Positions 7,134 to 13,863 are shown, counted from the first letter of the stretch. The stretch: 19,538 nucleotides of DNA from Pseudomonadota bacterium (GCA_023386795.1 JAEWJB010000142.1:1-19538); one strand, 5' to 3'. Program-made: numbers and translations. The notes: generated from the sequence alone by a model not told the origin.

Positions 7134-7140
7134 CCACCCC

Positions 7141-7180
7141 GGAAGCCCCCGTTCCAAGTCCCCCTGGGGCGGGGGCTTCC
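7141..7180 (+). terminator. Hairpin 3 (attenuator-like) just before the fapD-like gene
   Basis: GGAAGCCCCCG (7141-7151) and CGGGGGCTTCC (7170-7180) form a perfect 11-bp stem with an 18-nt loop that itself holds CCCC-T-GGGG. It ends 18 nt before the peptidase ATG. No T-tract follows, so partial or Rho-aided termination, or mRNA stabilisation, is more likely than a strong stop. Confidence 0.5.
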
Positions 7181-7198
7181 AACCTGGAACCCGCGCGA

Positions 7199-7888
7199 AT
7201 GAACCGTCTGATCCTGTTGTGCCTGCTGCTGTGGCTGTGCCCGAAGGCGTGGGCCGGCGATGTTCCGTTTGCGGGCGTGCTCCCCAATGGCGCGCTCTAC
7301 ACCGGGCAGGTGGAGAGCATGCACGAGGCGCGGTACCGCTATTTGGTGCGGCAGCAGACCGACTACAGCTGCGGCGCCGCCGCGCTGGCCACCATCCTGA
7401 AGTACGCCTATCACCTGGACGTGGACGAGCACACCGTCATCGAGGGGATGATGGGCGTGTCCGACCCGCAGATCGTGCAGGAACGCGGTTTCTCGCTGCT
7501 GGACATCAAGCGCTACGTCGAGACGCTGGGCATGCGCGGACGCGGCTACCGCATCAACGAAGAGCGCCTGCGCAGCCTGCGCGTGCCCGGCCTGGTGCTG
7601 ATGGACGTGCGCGGCTTCCGCCATTTCGTGGTGCTCAAGCAGGTGCTGGACGATCGCGTCGAGCTGGCCGATCCCATCCTCGGCAACCGCAACATCCCCT
7701 TGTCCGATTTCGTGGCGGCGTGGCCGTCGCGCGCGGTGTTCGTGGTCATCGGCAGCGACTTCGACCGCAACACCGTCCTGTTGCAACCCAGTACGCGTCC
7801 CAGCGCCCGCGCTTTGTATGCGCGCCAGGGACCGATCACCGAAGCGGAGCTGGTCGACTTCGGCTTCACCCATGCCGACCTGTTCTGA
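7199..7888 (+). CDS. fapD: FapD-like C39 family cysteine peptidase
   Basis: This 229-residue protein is a stand-alone C39 (bacteriocin-leader-type) cysteine protease. The ATG at 7199 gives a signal peptide (residues 1-19, ending in KAWA); upstream in-frame codons run into the intergenic hairpins and are not used. The catalytic block RQQTDYSCGAAALATILKYA places the nucleophile at Cys58, with Gln52 as the oxyanion residue. The general base is His142 in GFRHFVVLK, and Asp158 lies in ADPILGN. All catalytic residues are present. There is no ABC transporter part, unlike bacteriocin exporters, and export by its signal peptide suggests action in the periplasm. In Fap systems FapD is the C39-like protein. 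Candidate substrates are the operon proteins that carry the D-D-x-x-x-x-M motif. The ribosome-binding site is weak (GGAAC 10 nt before ATG), in keeping with low expression. Confidence 0.88.
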   Translation: MNRLILLCLLLWLCPKAWAGDVPFAGVLPNGALYTGQVESMHEARYRYLVRQQTDYSCGAAALATILKYAYHLDVDEHTVIEGMMGVSDPQIVQERGFSLLDIKRYVETLGMRGRGYRINEERLRSLRVPGLVLMDVRGFRHFVVLKQVLDDRVELADPILGNRNIPLSDFVAAWPSRAVFVVIGSDFDRNTVLLQPSTRPSARALYARQGPITEAELVDFGFTHADLF

Positions 7889-7900
7889 AGGAGCGTTGCG

Positions 7901-8749
7901 ATGAACAAGCCCAATCCCCTGCTGCTGGCGCTCGGAGCGGCCATGCTGCAACCGGCCATCCACGCGTGTGCGCAGGCCAGCGAAGAAGCACCCGCCGCGC
8001 CCGGCCAGGGCATCAGCGAGATTTCCGACGACGAACTGTCCACGATGCGCGGCCGTTACACGGTCGGGGACAACACGGTGGCGTGGTTCGGCGTCTCGAT
8101 GATCTCCACGTGGCAGACCGCCACCGGGCAGATCCTGGAAAGCACGATGAAGGTGTCGATGGACTTCAGCCACGGCGGCAACACGCCGAAGGTGACCTTC
8201 ACGCCCACCGTCAACATTACCCGTGCCGATGCGCCCGAGCCGGCACCGGCGGCCACCGCGGTCGCCAGCGTGGCACCTGCGCCCGCATCCCCGCAGACCA
8301 GCAGCGAGCCGCAGCGCAGCGTCGATGCCAGCGGCCTGCAGAACGTCTCCGGCCTGGTGCAGAGCGTGCAGGTGGCCGGCGACGCCAACGCCGCCACCAA
8401 CAGCACCCAGCTCACGGTGCGCGAAGGCAGCGCGCCCGAGGTCGCGGCGGCGTCCGCACCGGCGGGCACCACGAGCGTCACCGATGGCGCGGCCACCGCC
8501 AGCGCCAGCTACGCCAACGGCACTGCCGGCGTGCTGTTGCTGATCGCCGGCCAGGGCGAGGTACAGCAGTGGATTCGCAACGGCAGCGTCGGCCAGAGCA
8601 TCCAGCTCACCGGCGACGCGCAGCAGATCAGCAACCGCCTGCAGTTGGACCTGGTCCGGCAGTCGGTCTCCAACAACCTGCCGCTGAACCAGAACGTCGC
8701 CCAGGCCATCACCCTGGCACGCGGGATCGGCCCGGGCACCGGCCAGTAA
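7901..8749 (+). CDS. FapE-like exported protein with leader-type motif and repeat-like segments
   Basis: This 282-residue exported protein follows the peptidase gene after 12 nt, with AAGGAG 7 nt before the ATG. Residues 1-25 look like a signal peptide (QPAIHACAQA). Residues 40-52 read EISDDELSTMRGR, which matches the double-glycine leader register: hydrophobic at -12, Glu at -8, Leu at -7, Met at -4, Gly at -2. After a conserved-looking block (residues 53-107) and an Ala/Pro linker come two segments like the fibre repeats: VQVAGDANAATN (156-167) and IQLTGDAQQISN (234-245). No cysteine remains after signal removal. In Pseudomonas FapE is a minor fibre-associated component; order and size fit it. 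The identification is positional plus motif-based, so the symbol is left blank. Confidence 0.75.
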   Translation: MNKPNPLLLALGAAMLQPAIHACAQASEEAPAAPGQGISEISDDELSTMRGRYTVGDNTVAWFGVSMISTWQTATGQILESTMKVSMDFSHGGNTPKVTFTPTVNITRADAPEPAPAATAVASVAPAPASPQTSSEPQRSVDASGLQNVSGLVQSVQVAGDANAATNSTQLTVREGSAPEVAAASAPAGTTSVTDGAATASASYANGTAGVLLLIAGQGEVQQWIRNGSVGQSIQLTGDAQQISNRLQLDLVRQSVSNNLPLNQNVAQAITLARGIGPGTGQ

Positions 8750-8796
8750 GGCCATCACTGGAACCGCGCCGTGGCGGCGACGGGGGAGAACGTGCG

Positions 8797-10170
8797 ATGC
8801 AAAGGATGATGCGGTACGGCGCGGCAGCAGGGGCCACCCTGGCCGCCATGTGGGGTGGCACGGCGGCGGCGCAGCAGGCGCCAGCCCCGGCAACGGTACC
8901 CGCCGCCCCGGCGGTCAGCGCCGAGGATGCCGCGGACGTGCAGGAGTTGATGGCGCAGTTGGAGGCATTGAAGGCCAACTATGCGCAGGAGGTGCGGCGC
9001 CTGCGCGAACTGGACGTGCAAGTGCAGGCGATGCAGGCGCGCCTGGCAGGCAAGACCGGCGCGGCGGTGGCACCCACCACGGCCACCGCGATCGCCCCGG
9101 CCGCCGCCGCGGCGGCTTCGGCCGAAGCGGCGGCCAGCGGCGCCAGCGGCCCGCCGCCGGCCGGCTATGCCAGCAGCACGGCCGAGGGCAAGCAGGCCAA
9201 GGAGGCGTCGCGGCGCAGCGTCAACGACGTCAAGCAGCAACAGCAGGCGCTGTTCAACCAGAAGCTGACCATCGAGAACAGCCTCACCTACGCCCGCTAC
9301 GACCGCAAGCTGCTCACGCTCAATGGTTTCCTGGCACTGGATGCGATTTTCCTGGGCAACATTGCCATCGAGAACGTCGAATCCGATTCGCTGACCTACA
9401 ACCTCGCCGCGCGCTGGGGCATCCGCCCCAACTTCACGCTCAACGTCGACGTGCCGTTCCTGGAACGCAAGACGGTCTACCAGAAAGGCGGCGCGGGCGG
9501 CTCGGCCGCGGCGATCGCGCAGGAGGAGACCACCGGCGGCGGCCTGGGCGACATCGCGGTGAGCGGCAACTACCGCCTGTTCCCGGAGCGCAACAAGATC
9601 CCCGAGACGGTGCTGACCTTCGGCGTCACCGCGCCGACCGGCCGCGAGCCGTATGGCGTGGACTGGAAGGTGCTTGAACGCGACGACGACCAGTTCATCC
9701 GCTTCGCCGTGCCGAGCAAGCAGCCCACCGGCAACGGCGTGTGGCAGGCCAACATCGGCCTGTCCGCGGTGAAGACCGCCGACCCGGCCATCCTGTTCGC
9801 CAACATCGGCTACATCTATTCGTTCAAGCGCAGCTTCGACGACATCGACAGCAACCCGGACACGGTCAACCCCGGCTCGGTGCGGCTGGGCGATTCCTAC
9901 TACTTCGGCGCCGGCGTGGCGTTCGCGTTCAACGAACGCACCAGCCTGAGCATCTCCTTCAGCGACAAGCTCAGCGCCCGCGCATCCACGCGCTACCAGG
10001 GCGGGCAGTGGGTGAAAGTGATTGGCAGCGACGCCAATGCCGGCACGCTGAACTTCGGCGTGACCTACGCGCTGAATTCCCACGCCACGCTGGTGAGCCT
10101 GCTCGGCGTGGGGCTGACGCCCGATGCGCCGGACTTCAGCCTGGCGTTCAAGGTGCCCTACATGCTGTGA
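8797..10170 (+). CDS. fapF: FapF-like outer-membrane beta-barrel secretion channel
   Basis: This 457-residue protein would export the amyloid subunits across the outer membrane. GGGGGAGAA lies 6 nt before the ATG. Residues 1-25 are a signal peptide (GGTAAA-QQ). Residues 44-84 form a heptad-like helix (VQELMAQLEALKANYAQ and onward) fit for a coiled coil. An Ala/Pro/Ser linker (85-130) and a polar helix with QQQQ (130-160) lead into a barrel from about 165 to 457 with alternating hydrophobic strands (for example YNLAARWGIRPNFTLNVDVP). FapF of Pseudomonas is a trimer with exactly this order: periplasmic coiled coil, plug helix, beta-barrel. Other readings of the barrel alone, such as a MetA-pathway phenol-degradation-type porin, are less likely because of the coiled coil and neighbours. 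The protein has no cysteine. It is the last gene of the operon. Confidence 0.85.
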   Translation: MQRMMRYGAAAGATLAAMWGGTAAAQQAPAPATVPAAPAVSAEDAADVQELMAQLEALKANYAQEVRRLRELDVQVQAMQARLAGKTGAAVAPTTATAIAPAAAAAASAEAAASGASGPPPAGYASSTAEGKQAKEASRRSVNDVKQQQQALFNQKLTIENSLTYARYDRKLLTLNGFLALDAIFLGNIAIENVESDSLTYNLAARWGIRPNFTLNVDVPFLERKTVYQKGGAGGSAAAIAQEETTGGGLGDIAVSGNYRLFPERNKIPETVLTFGVTAPTGREPYGVDWKVLERDDDQFIRFAVPSKQPTGNGVWQANIGLSAVKTADPAILFANIGYIYSFKRSFDDIDSNPDTVNPGSVRLGDSYYFGAGVAFAFNERTSLSISFSDKLSARASTRYQGGQWVKVIGSDANAGTLNFGVTYALNSHATLVSLLGVGLTPDAPDFSLAFKVPYML

Positions 10171-10196
10171 GGCTTCGCAATCCGCACCGTTACGCG

Positions 10197-10218
10197 AAGC
10201 CACCCGAGAGGGTGGCTT
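10197..10218. terminator. Bidirectional terminator between fapF-like gene and regulator
   Basis: AAGCCACCC and GGGTGGCTT form a perfect 9-bp stem with a GAGA tetraloop in the 51-bp gap between convergent genes. The left arm overlaps an alternative stem, GGCTTCGC (10171-10178) with GCGAAGCC (10194-10201). The hairpin is placed to serve both the operon and the minus-strand regulator gene. Confidence 0.7.
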
Positions 10219-10221
10219 GCT

Positions 10222-11550
10222 TCATGGGCGGCCTTCGAGCGGCACGCCATGCTTTCGGCACAGCCGATAGACGGTGACGCGCGAAACCTGCATGCGCCGT
10301 GCGCACGCGCTGACGTTGTACTGGCTCTGCTTGAGGTTGTGCAGCAGCGCATCGCGCTCTGCCAGGTCGCGCGCGTGGCCGAGATGGTCGCGCGGCGGGA
10401 TCGCGGCGTGGGCCAGTTCCAGGTCCGCATCGGAAATCAGCTCGTGCTCGGCGACCACCGCCGCGCGCTGCACGCGATTGAGCAATTCGCGCACGTTGCC
10501 GGGCCAGTCGAAGGTCGTCATCGCCCGCAGCGCCTGCGGGGTGAAGCCGCGCGCGCGGGTGGTGTGCTGGGCACGGAAGCGGTCGAGGAAGTGCTGGGCG
10601 AGCAGGGTGATGTCGCCATCGCGTTCGCGCAGCGCCGGCATCGGCAGGCGCAGCACGTTGAGGCGGTAGTACAGGTCGCGCCGGAAGCGGCCGGCTTCCA
10701 CCGCTTGTTCCAGCTCGACATGGGTGGCGGCCAGGACCCGCACGTCCACCTTCACCGGCTGGTTGCTGCCGACGCGCTCGATCGTGCCTTCCTGCAGCAC
10801 GCGCAGCAGGTTGGTCTGCGCGTCCAGCGGCAGGTCGCCGATCTCGTCCAGGAACACCGTGCCGCCACTGGCGGTTTCGAACAGGCCCAGGCGACGTGCC
10901 GAGGCCCCGGTGAACGCGCCCCGCTCGTGGCCGAACAGTTCCGACTGCACCAGGCTGGCGGGCAGGGCGCCGCAGTTCACTGCCACGAACGCGCGACGCC
11001 CGCGTGCGGACAGCTCGTGGATCGCGCGCGCGGCGACTTCCTTGCCGGTGCCGGTTTCGCCGGTCACCAGTACCGGCAGGTCCACGGGGGCGAACTTGCG
11101 CAGCTTGGCGTGGGTGGCGCGCATGATCGAACTGTCGCCGATCAGCGCCTCCACCCCATGCCGTGACTCGGCGTGCGCGGGTGCCTCCAGCAGGCGTAGC
11201 GCCTGGACGATGCGGCGCGGGTCCAGCGGGCTGGGGAAGGTCTCGATGCAGTGGTCGAGCAGATGGCCCAGGGCGTCGTCATCGTTGGCGCCGGCCGGGG
11301 TCACCGCCATCAGCGAGAGGTAACGGTGTTCATCGAGCAGGCGCTGCACGCGCGCAAGATCCACGCCGTTCTCGCGCAGGTCGACCAGGCCGACGACCAG
11401 GTCGTCGCTGCGCAGGCCCACGCCGGCATCGTCGTCACGCTCGACGATGCGCAGCCGCCAGCCGGCGGCGGCGAGCACTTCGCGCTCCTGCGCTTGTGGC
11501 CGGCCGAACCAGATGACGCAACGCCGGGTAAAGTCGGGAATGGCTGCCAT
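10222..11550 (-). CDS. Sigma-54-dependent enhancer-binding regulator, VpsR/FleQ type
   Basis: This 442-residue protein remodels RNA polymerase with RpoN at distant promoters. The ATG at 11548-11550 has AGGAAG about 5 nt upstream; a longer open frame lies upstream but lacks support. Residues 10-125 are a degenerate receiver-like domain with Asp57 in GLVDLRENG. The AAA+ domain follows: Walker A GETGTGKE (164-171), the sigma-54 contact loop GAFTGA (211-216), Walker B FLDEIGD (233-239), the RFRRDLYYRLNV arginine-finger block (288-299) and WPGNVREL (349-356). A Fis-type helix-turn-helix ends the protein (VSACARRMQVSRVTVYRL). This layout is like VpsR of Vibrio, a c-di-GMP-responsive biofilm activator. 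Because it faces the fap-like operon, whose promoter is of sigma-54 type, it is the obvious candidate activator. Whether Asp57 is phosphorylated or c-di-GMP binds cannot be read from sequence. Confidence 0.9.
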   Translation of the reverse strand: MAAIPDFTRRCVIWFGRPQAQEREVLAAAGWRLRIVERDDDAGVGLRSDDLVVGLVDLRENGVDLARVQRLLDEHRYLSLMAVTPAGANDDDALGHLLDHCIETFPSPLDPRRIVQALRLLEAPAHAESRHGVEALIGDSSIMRATHAKLRKFAPVDLPVLVTGETGTGKEVAARAIHELSARGRRAFVAVNCGALPASLVQSELFGHERGAFTGASARRLGLFETASGGTVFLDEIGDLPLDAQTNLLRVLQEGTIERVGSNQPVKVDVRVLAATHVELEQAVEAGRFRRDLYYRLNVLRLPMPALRERDGDITLLAQHFLDRFRAQHTTRARGFTPQALRAMTTFDWPGNVRELLNRVQRAAVVAEHELISDADLELAHAAIPPRDHLGHARDLAERDALLHNLKQSQYNVSACARRMQVSRVTVYRLCRKHGVPLEGRP

Positions 11551-11640
11551 GCACTTCCTGTCACGCTTGCAACTGCGCGGGCGGAGCGCTGAGCCACCGT
11601 GCTGTAGTCCGGCCAGGCCGCCCCCTGTCCGGTCGATGCC

Positions 11641-11660
11641 GGGTCCGCCCATGCGGACCC
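11641..11660. repeat. Inverted repeat upstream of the regulator gene
   Basis: GGGTCCGC and GCGGACCC form a perfect 8-bp stem with a CCAT loop, 91 bp before the regulator ATG in the 251-bp gap (11551-11801) between divergent genes. It could be an operator or a leader structure. Apart from this and the promoter-like element at 11767-11779, nothing else stands out in the gap. Confidence 0.35.
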
Positions 11661-11766
11661 GCCACATCGCCTGGCGTCGCCCTTGCCGGGCTTTCCGGGG
11701 ACGAGCACATCTATCAACGCCGGTTCAGCCACAAACCGGACAGCAGGAGGGTACCCGCCACGGCAT

Positions 11767-11779
11767 GGCACACTGGCCG
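11767..11779 (+). promoter_or_regulatory. Promoter-like element GGCACACTGGCCG before the thioesterase gene
   Basis: The 13-mer GGCACACTGGCCG lies about 23 nt before the thioesterase start and recurs exactly at 18318-18330 in front of the alkyltransferase-like gene. CACACT could be a -10 hexamer. No consensus -35 is visible. Confidence 0.35.
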
Positions 11780-11801
11780 TCCTGAAAACTGGAGGCCAGC
11801 C

Positions 11802-12284
11802 GTGAGCGGCGAGCAACGCGAATTGAATTTCCGATTCCTGGCCGAACCGAACGACGTGAACTTCGGCGGCAAGGTGCATGGTGGCGTGGTCATGAAATGG
11901 ATCGACCAGGCCGGATTCGCGGCGGCCAGCGGTTGGAGCAGCCGCTACTGCGTGACGGTGGCGGTGGGTGGCATCCGGTTCGTGGCGCCCATCCTGATCG
12001 GGGACGTGGTGACGGTCTCGGCCAAGCTGGTCTATACCGGGCGCACCAGCATGCATTTCGCCATCGACGTGCGCGCGCGCAGCCCCACCGGCGGTGCCTC
12101 GCGCCTGTGCACGCATTGCATCATCGTGTTCGTGGCGATGGGCGACGATCACGCCACGCCGGTCGAGGTGCCGGGGTGGTGCCCGGACAACGAGCAGGAC
12201 CAGCGCCTGGCCGAGTACGCGCTCAAGGTGATGGAACTGAGCAAGGGTATCGAGGATACCGTCGCGCAGTACCAGGGTCCCTGA
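11802..12284 (+). CDS. Acyl-CoA thioesterase, hotdog fold (YciA-like)
   Basis: This 160-residue cytoplasmic enzyme hydrolyses acyl-CoA to free acid and CoA. The GTG start at 11802 is preceded by CTGGAGG with a 7-nt spacer. The N-terminal block NDVNFGGKVHGGVVMKWID (17-35) holds the usual Asn-x-x-Gly-Gly...Asp pattern of the hotdog thioesterase active site, and the central helix continues as QAGFAAAS. Later segments IRFVAPILIGDVV and VYTGRTSMHFAIDV are typical strands of the fold. Length matches YciA/BFIT-type enzymes with a single hotdog domain. The chain-length preference cannot be read. The gene is monocistronic, ending in a strong bidirectional terminator shared with the convergent NlpC/P60 gene. 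Confidence 0.9.
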   Translation: MSGEQRELNFRFLAEPNDVNFGGKVHGGVVMKWIDQAGFAAASGWSSRYCVTVAVGGIRFVAPILIGDVVTVSAKLVYTGRTSMHFAIDVRARSPTGGASRLCTHCIIVFVAMGDDHATPVEVPGWCPDNEQDQRLAEYALKVMELSKGIEDTVAQYQGP

Positions 12285-12305
12285 GGCGAGCGCGTCTGCA
12301 AAAAG

Positions 12306-12332
12306 AAAAGGCCGCGCGATGCGCGGCCTTTT
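12306..12332. terminator. Strong bidirectional intrinsic terminator
   Basis: AAAAGGCCGCGC and GCGCGGCCTTTT form a perfect 12-bp inverted repeat around GAT, with A-tract and T-tract at the two ends. It lies between the convergent thioesterase and NlpC/P60 genes and can end both transcripts. Confidence 0.9.
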
Positions 12333-12353
12333 CGGGCGGGCCTTGGCCTGCGC

Positions 12354-13094
12354 TTACAGCACGCGGCGGGCCTGCACGAACTTCTCGCTCCAGTAGCCAC
12401 TGGCCAGCGTATCGATCTGCACGTCCTTGCCGCGGCTCGGCGCATGCAGGAAGCGACCGTCGCCGACGTAGATGCCGACATGGTCCACGCGGCCACGACG
12501 GCCGAAGAACACCAGGTCGCCGGCGGTCAGCGAGTTGCGGTCCTTGATCAGCGCGGCGGCGTCGTCACGCGCCATCTCGCGCGAGACGCGCGGCAGCTCG
12601 ATGCCCAGCGCGGTCTTGAACACGTAGCCGACCAGGCCGCTGCAGTCGAAGCCATCGGGCGAGGTGCCGCCCCAGCGGTACGGGGTGCCCAGCAGACCCA
12701 TGGCGCGCTTGAGGATGCTCTGTACCTGGCCATCGTTGACGGCGATCTCGGCGCGGTCGGCCGCGCTCTGGGAAACGTCGTAGTTGGCCAGCAGGCGGCT
12801 GAGGTCGCCGGCGAACATGGCCGAACGATCCATCAGCGGAATGGTGTCATTGCCGGCCAGGCGGGGCAGCAGGGCGGCGAGGGTCGCCGTGGCGGCGGCG
12901 TCGGCGCGGCTGCGCGGGGCGGCGGCGGAAGCGGTGTCCTGCGGGGCAGCGACATCCGGGGTGAAGGCGGCGGCCTTGTCCGCGTTCTGGGCCAGAACCG
13001 GGGCGGCAGCCAGGCACAGCACGGAAGCGCAGAGCAGGCGGAGCGATTTCTGGAGGGAGAAACGCGGGGTGAAGAATTGGTCGTCGGTCGTCAC
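12354..13094 (-). CDS. NlpC/P60 family peptidoglycan endopeptidase, secreted
   Basis: This 246-residue protein probably cleaves peptide cross-links or stem peptides of peptidoglycan in the periplasm. It starts at GTG (13092-13094), giving a signal peptide of about 35 residues (LLCASVLCLAAAPVLAQ). The Ala-rich region 37-115 has no recognised domain. The NlpC/P60 domain spans 122-246: YRWGGTSPDGFDCSGLVGYVF with catalytic Cys151, RVDHVGIYVG with His205, and FLHAPSRG with His217. The triad appears complete. It lies on the same strand as a second NlpC/P60 gene 109 bp upstream; the domains are clearly paralogous. No clear Shine-Dalgarno precedes the GTG, so the exact start is less certain. An AT-rich tract at 13150-13185 may hold the promoter. 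Confidence 0.9.
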   Translation of the reverse strand: MTTDDQFFTPRFSLQKSLRLLCASVLCLAAAPVLAQNADKAAAFTPDVAAPQDTASAAAPRSRADAAATATLAALLPRLAGNDTIPLMDRSAMFAGDLSRLLANYDVSQSAADRAEIAVNDGQVQSILKRAMGLLGTPYRWGGTSPDGFDCSGLVGYVFKTALGIELPRVSREMARDDAAALIKDRNSLTAGDLVFFGRRGRVDHVGIYVGDGRFLHAPSRGKDVQIDTLASGYWSEKFVQARRVL

Positions 13095-13203
13095 GCGGGA
13101 ATCACATTGCGGCAGGCGATGCGCGATGATGCCCCGGTGAAGGATGCGTGAGGTTCAATTTCCGTTAAAGTTTCGTTTTGTGTGACGTGCGTCCGGTCAC
13201 AAA

Positions 13204-13755
13204 TCAGTGCAGGACCCGTTTTGCCCCGCTGTAATGGTCCCGCCAGTAGCTGCCGTCCAACGTGTCCAGCCGTACCGTCCCGCCGGTGCTTGGGGCGTGG
13301 ACGAATCGCCCCTCGCCGACGTAGATGCCCACGTGCGAGACGCTGCCGCGGCTGCCGAAGAACACCAGGTCCCCGGCCGCCAGGCGCTCGGGGGCGATCT
13401 TCGGGCCCTGCAGGGCGGCCAGCTCGGAGGAACTGCGCGGCAGCCGCAGGTCGAGCATGTCGCGATAGACATAGGTGACCAGGCCGCTGCAGTCGAACCC
13501 GCCCTCCGGCGTGTTGCCGCCGTAACGGTACGGGGTCCCCACCAGCCCCAGTGCCCGCATCAGCACGGCGTTGGCCGAGGCGGGATCGGCCGGGGCGACC
13601 TGCGGCCAGCTCCTCGGCGCGGGCGCGGCGGCCTTGCGCGGGGGAGGCTGGCTGGCGCAGCCGGCCAGCGTGGCGACCAGCACGAGCAGGGCGGGCAAGG
13701 CACCGCGTCGCCAGGACGCGGCATGCGGGGGCGGAACGGCTGGCTTGTTCTGCAT
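13204..13755 (-). CDS. NlpC/P60 family peptidoglycan endopeptidase, lipoprotein
   Basis: This 183-residue protein is a predicted lipoprotein relative of MepS/Spr. The ATG at 13753-13755 gives a basic N terminus, hydrophobic stretch and lipobox LAGC with Cys33. A Pro/Ala linker is followed by the catalytic domain (about 62-183): YRYGGNTPEGGFDCSGLVTYVY with Cys89, SVSHVGIYVG with His141 and FVHAPSTGG with His153. The +2 residue after Cys33 is Ala, so outer-membrane sorting would be expected from E. coli rules. Its domain resembles the downstream gene product, indicating tandem duplication. An in-frame ATG 13 codons upstream exists but would displace the lipobox. CATTAT on the minus strand at 13765-13770 is a possible -10 only 9 bp before the ATG, giving an almost leaderless mRNA. 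Confidence 0.9.
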   Translation of the reverse strand: MQNKPAVPPPHAASWRRGALPALLVLVATLAGCASQPPPRKAAAPAPRSWPQVAPADPASANAVLMRALGLVGTPYRYGGNTPEGGFDCSGLVTYVYRDMLDLRLPRSSSELAALQGPKIAPERLAAGDLVFFGSRGSVSHVGIYVGEGRFVHAPSTGGTVRLDTLDGSYWRDHYSGAKRVLH

Positions 13756-13783
13756 CGAGCCCGGATAATGCGCGGTTTGAATG

Positions 13784-13800
13784 GCCGCCATCATGGCGGC
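13784..13800. repeat. Near-perfect palindrome between NlpC/P60 and slyD genes
   Basis: GCCGCCAT-C-ATGGCGGC is an 8+8 inverted repeat with one central base, in the 108-bp divergent gap. It could be an operator or a cruciform-prone site. GATAAT at 13764-13769 with TGGCTT 17 bp upstream is a weak sigma-70-like candidate for slyD. Confidence 0.35.
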
Positions 13801-13863
13801 GACCCCGGCGGCCGACAAGCCGTCCCACCGCCTGCCACCGGGCAGCCTCAAGCCAGAGCCATC

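Noticed and set aside
3904..7287. A 1,127-codon open frame on the minus strand opposite the fap-like genes
   Set aside because: It is low-complexity Val/Ala/Gly/Arg sequence caused by GC-rich codon bias opposite well-supported genes with signal peptides, repeats and ribosome-binding sites.
7199..7888. C39 peptidase as part of a bacteriocin or RiPP exporter
   Set aside because: There is no ABC transporter or precursor peptide gene. The protein has its own signal peptide and sits among amyloid-type genes.
7219..10170. A 983-codon plus-strand frame reading through the fapD-, fapE- and fapF-like genes
   Set aside because: Only its C-terminal 457 codons, from the ATG at 8797, make a coherent protein; the rest is Arg/Ala-rich out-of-frame sequence over two better genes.
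10222..11667. Longer regulator starting at 11667
   Set aside because: The extra 39 residues are Arg/Gly-rich with no similarity to receiver domains, while the ATG at 11550 has a good AGGAAG site and opens directly into the receiver-like fold.
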